In this document: piece after piece, positions 62,314 through 64,000 of the stretch
Numbering within the stretch: position 1 is the first letter of the stretch
How the letters are laid out: every line of letters begins with the position of its first letter
From: Verrucomicrobiota bacterium
GTDB taxonomy: Bacteria > Verrucomicrobiota > Verrucomicrobiia > Verrucomicrobiales > DEV007
Assembly (NCBI GenBank): GCA_963205275.1
Contig: CAUJIH010000051.1
Coordinates: forward strand, 1-64,000
Reading direction: 5' to 3'
DNA length: 64,000 nt
Program-made: the position numbers and the translations under genes
Notes under the pieces: model-generated
Seen by the model: the letters and a program-made list of their open reading frames with translations, nothing else
Told to the model about the DNA's origin: nothing
Databases searched by the model: none

Positions 62314-62487
62314 AGGGACGGTGATCGCAGATGTTCGGGAGCGCCTCGTGGAGATCTTCCTTTCCACACAGGAACGGAAATCGCTTTTTCTGGCAGGGCA
62401 TACGCATCGGTAGAATGGGAAATGGAGTGGATAGAAAGTAAAAAATAGACCTGCATGAATTGCGATGCATCTCATCTCCCCAAAGAC
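62314..62487. other. intergenic region between convergent genes
   Basis: About 174 bp between two converging genes. Nothing convincing was seen apart from a small TGCAT-ATGCA inverted repeat near 62452-62469. Confidence 0.4.
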
Positions 62488-63915
62488 TCAGGCCATCCAG
62501 TCGCGAATCACGCTCCCATAAACGTCCGTCAGACGATAATCCCGTCCTGCATAGTGGTAAGTGAGTTTCTGATGATCAAATCCCAGCAGATGAAGAATCG
62601 TGGCGTGAAGATCGTGGACGTGGACGGGATTTTCCTGTGCTTTGAAACCGAAGTCGTCCGTGCTGCCGAATCGGTAGCCGCCTTTGACTCCCCCGCCAGC
62701 CAGCCACATCGAGAAGCCGTGGTGATTATGATCGCGCCCCAGCTTCGTATTCGGCCCATTCGCTCCAGGCGTCGGAAGCTCCACCGTAGGAGTGCGCCCG
62801 AATTCCCCACCCCAGAGGACGAGCGTATCCTCTAAGAGTCCGCGCTGTTTCAGATCGATCAGGAGTGCGGCGATGGGCTGATCGGCTTGTTTTCCCAATT
62901 CCCCGTGCGCTTTCGCAATCTCGTTGTGACTGTCCCAAGGCTGTCCGGCTCCGTGCCAGACCTGTACGAAGCGCACGCCGCGCTCGATCAGACGCCGAGC
63001 GACCAGCATCTGACGCCCGTGCAGGGTGTCGCCATAGAGTTCGCGAACGTGAGCAGGCTCAAGTTCCACGTTGAAGACATCCGTCGCCTCCATTTGCATC
63101 TTGTAGGCCAGTTCCAGCGAGTGAATCCGGGCCTCTGCGTCGGCATCGTAGTCATTCGCACTTCCTTCATCCTCCCGATTCATCGCCTGGACCAGATCGA
63201 TCTGGCGGCGCTGGAGATCTAGGCTCATACGAGGATTGCGGATGTCGGGAATCAGTTTCGAAATCTGCGTGTTCTTCGTATCAATGTGAGCCCCCTGAAA
63301 AGCTCCGGGGAGAAAGGCCGAGCGCCAGTTTTGCGTCTCCACGATGGGGACTCCGCCAGGACAGAGGGAGACGAAGGCCGGCAGATTGGCATTTTCTGTC
63401 CCTAGACCATAGCTCACCCAGCTCCCGACGCTGGGGCGCACCAGATTGATTCGCTCAGCTCCAGTGTTCATCAGCATCAGCGATGGCTCATGGTTCGGCA
63501 CATTGGCATACATGGAATTGACGATGCAGAGATCGTCAGCCAGCTCGGCCAGTTTTGGAAAGAGATCGCTGATCCAAAGCCCGCTCTCCCCGCGTTGGCG
63601 AAAGGGAAAGGGAGATTTCATCAGCGTGCCGGTCTTTCGCTCGGTGCGCAGTTGCTCGCCAGGCATTTCCTTGCCGTCGTATTTCTCCAACATCGGCCTG
63701 TAGTCGAAGCTATCGACGTGCGACGGACCTCCGTTCGCGAAAATATGGATGACGCGCTTCGCCCGTGCGGGGAAATGCGTCTTTCTCGGAGCCAAAGGGT
63801 TTGGGCCGTTGGAACCCGCTCCCTGCAATTCCGAAAGCAGCGGAGCTAGCCCTAAGGCACCCATTCCCATCCCAGCACGGTGAAGAAAAGAACGACGAGA
63901 GTAAGGAGCTTTCAT
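62488..63915 (-). CDS. DUF1501 protein (Tat-exported, sulfatase-like)
   Basis: A 475-residue protein. The N-terminus has a twin-arginine signal: KAPYSRRSFLHRAGMGMGALGLAPLL with the SRRSFL motif. The rest matches DUF1501, an alkaline-phosphatase/sulfatase-like family widespread in Planctomycetes and Verrucomicrobia: VIHIFANGGPSHVDSFDYRPMLEKYDGKEMPGE, WISDLFPKLAELADDLCIVNSMYANVPNHEPSLMLMNTG, PSVGSWVSYGLGTENANLPAFVSL and LWGGEFGRTP with GRDHNHHGFSMWLAGGGVKGGYRFGSTDDFG. It normally travels with a DUF1553 protein whose gene is usually just upstream. The ATG at 63915 is chosen; one at 63924 adds three residues. Confidence 0.9.
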   Translation of the reverse strand: MKAPYSRRSFLHRAGMGMGALGLAPLLSELQGAGSNGPNPLAPRKTHFPARAKRVIHIFANGGPSHVDSFDYRPMLEKYDGKEMPGEQLRTERKTGTLMKSPFPFRQRGESGLWISDLFPKLAELADDLCIVNSMYANVPNHEPSLMLMNTGAERINLVRPSVGSWVSYGLGTENANLPAFVSLCPGGVPIVETQNWRSAFLPGAFQGAHIDTKNTQISKLIPDIRNPRMSLDLQRRQIDLVQAMNREDEGSANDYDADAEARIHSLELAYKMQMEATDVFNVELEPAHVRELYGDTLHGRQMLVARRLIERGVRFVQVWHGAGQPWDSHNEIAKAHGELGKQADQPIAALLIDLKQRGLLEDTLVLWGGEFGRTPTVELPTPGANGPNTKLGRDHNHHGFSMWLAGGGVKGGYRFGSTDDFGFKAQENPVHVHDLHATILHLLGFDHQKLTYHYAGRDYRLTDVYGSVIRDWMA

Positions 63916-63981
63916 TGATTTCATGGAAAAAAACGGATCAGACAGGGTAGAATCGCAGACTCAAGAGGGTTTAATCAGGAC

Positions 63982-64000
63982 TTAATCGATGAAAAGGAAG
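63982..64000 (-). CDS. possible C-terminal end of a DUF1553 protein (partial)
   Basis: On the minus strand the last bases of the window read FLFID then stop (TAA at 63984-63982). DUF1553 proteins commonly end in NEFLFID or similar, and their genes usually precede DUF1501 genes with a small gap, as here (66 bp). Five residues are too few for certainty. Confidence 0.35.

Overview
The window reads as a chromosomal segment of a Verrucomicrobiota bacterium with roughly 50-55% GC. The main marker is a five-gene set on the minus strand (16870-23997) that matches, gene by gene and in order, the pilus-like cluster Amuc_1098 to Amuc_1102 of Akkermansia muciniphila. PVC-superphylum families support the assignment: a DUF1501 Tat protein, a giant PVC-type heme-binding/HEAT dehydrogenase-like protein, planctomycete-type cytochromes, FG-GAP and PQQ beta-propeller secreted proteins, GldG/DUF4340 exporter modules and an ECF sigma factor with a membrane partner. 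No rRNA, tRNA or CRISPR array was seen.

Layout. 1-2934: the tail of an IS30-type transposase, then a two-gene unit (FAD oxidase plus MnmM-type methyltransferase) that fits the last steps of mnm5s2U tRNA wobble-base synthesis, an orphan Opp-type ATPase and a DUF1232 protein. 3111-11779 (minus): a long gene train running from a degenerate ABC ATPase through RodA, a GldA/GldF/GldG/DUF4340 exporter-like module and two secreted c-type cytochromes to a strong terminator. 11976-16788: an NlpC/P60 peptidase, an ankyrin-like protein, then coaE-rho-rnd. 16870-23997: the pilus-like cluster. 24089-29523: UDP-glucuronate decarboxylase, an OmpA-like coiled-coil protein, MoaC, an FAH-family enzyme, a transglutaminase-like protein and a ferritin-like protein. 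29597-42349: secreted or envelope proteins (SGNH, PVC heme protein, FG-GAP, two PQQ propellers), interrupted by an ECF sigma/membrane-partner pair and a divergent membrane-anchored protein. 42484-43548: an adenylate-forming enzyme.

43664-51122 is a type I restriction-modification island (hsdM-rhuM-hsdS-GxxExxY-hsdR, minus strand) scattered with short A-rich repeats that also encode the C-terminal tails of two of its genes. HsdS carries three exact 12-bp repeats between its two halves, the arrangement known from EcoR124-type systems to set target spacing. 51337-58278 is a CusCBA-type heavy-metal efflux operon headed by a small Cys-rich secreted protein. 58233-59332 encodes two small membrane proteins. 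59333-60198 is an 866-bp gap that appears to hold a promoter-terminator pair without an ORF and a 48-codon ORF with its own terminator, ahead of an orphan TraG/HerA-like ATPase. The window ends with a DUF1501 protein, preceded at the very edge by what may be the last codons of its usual DUF1553 partner.

Points most worth a second look: the pilus-like cluster, the mnmL-mnmM pair, a 12-G tract inside a diheme cytochrome gene, an ABC ATPase that has lost all its catalytic motifs but sits with RodA, a basic insertion in the Q-loop region of Rho, the HsdS spacer repeats, and an ECF-partner protein with a possible LptA-like outer domain. All calls come from reading the sequence; no database search was run.
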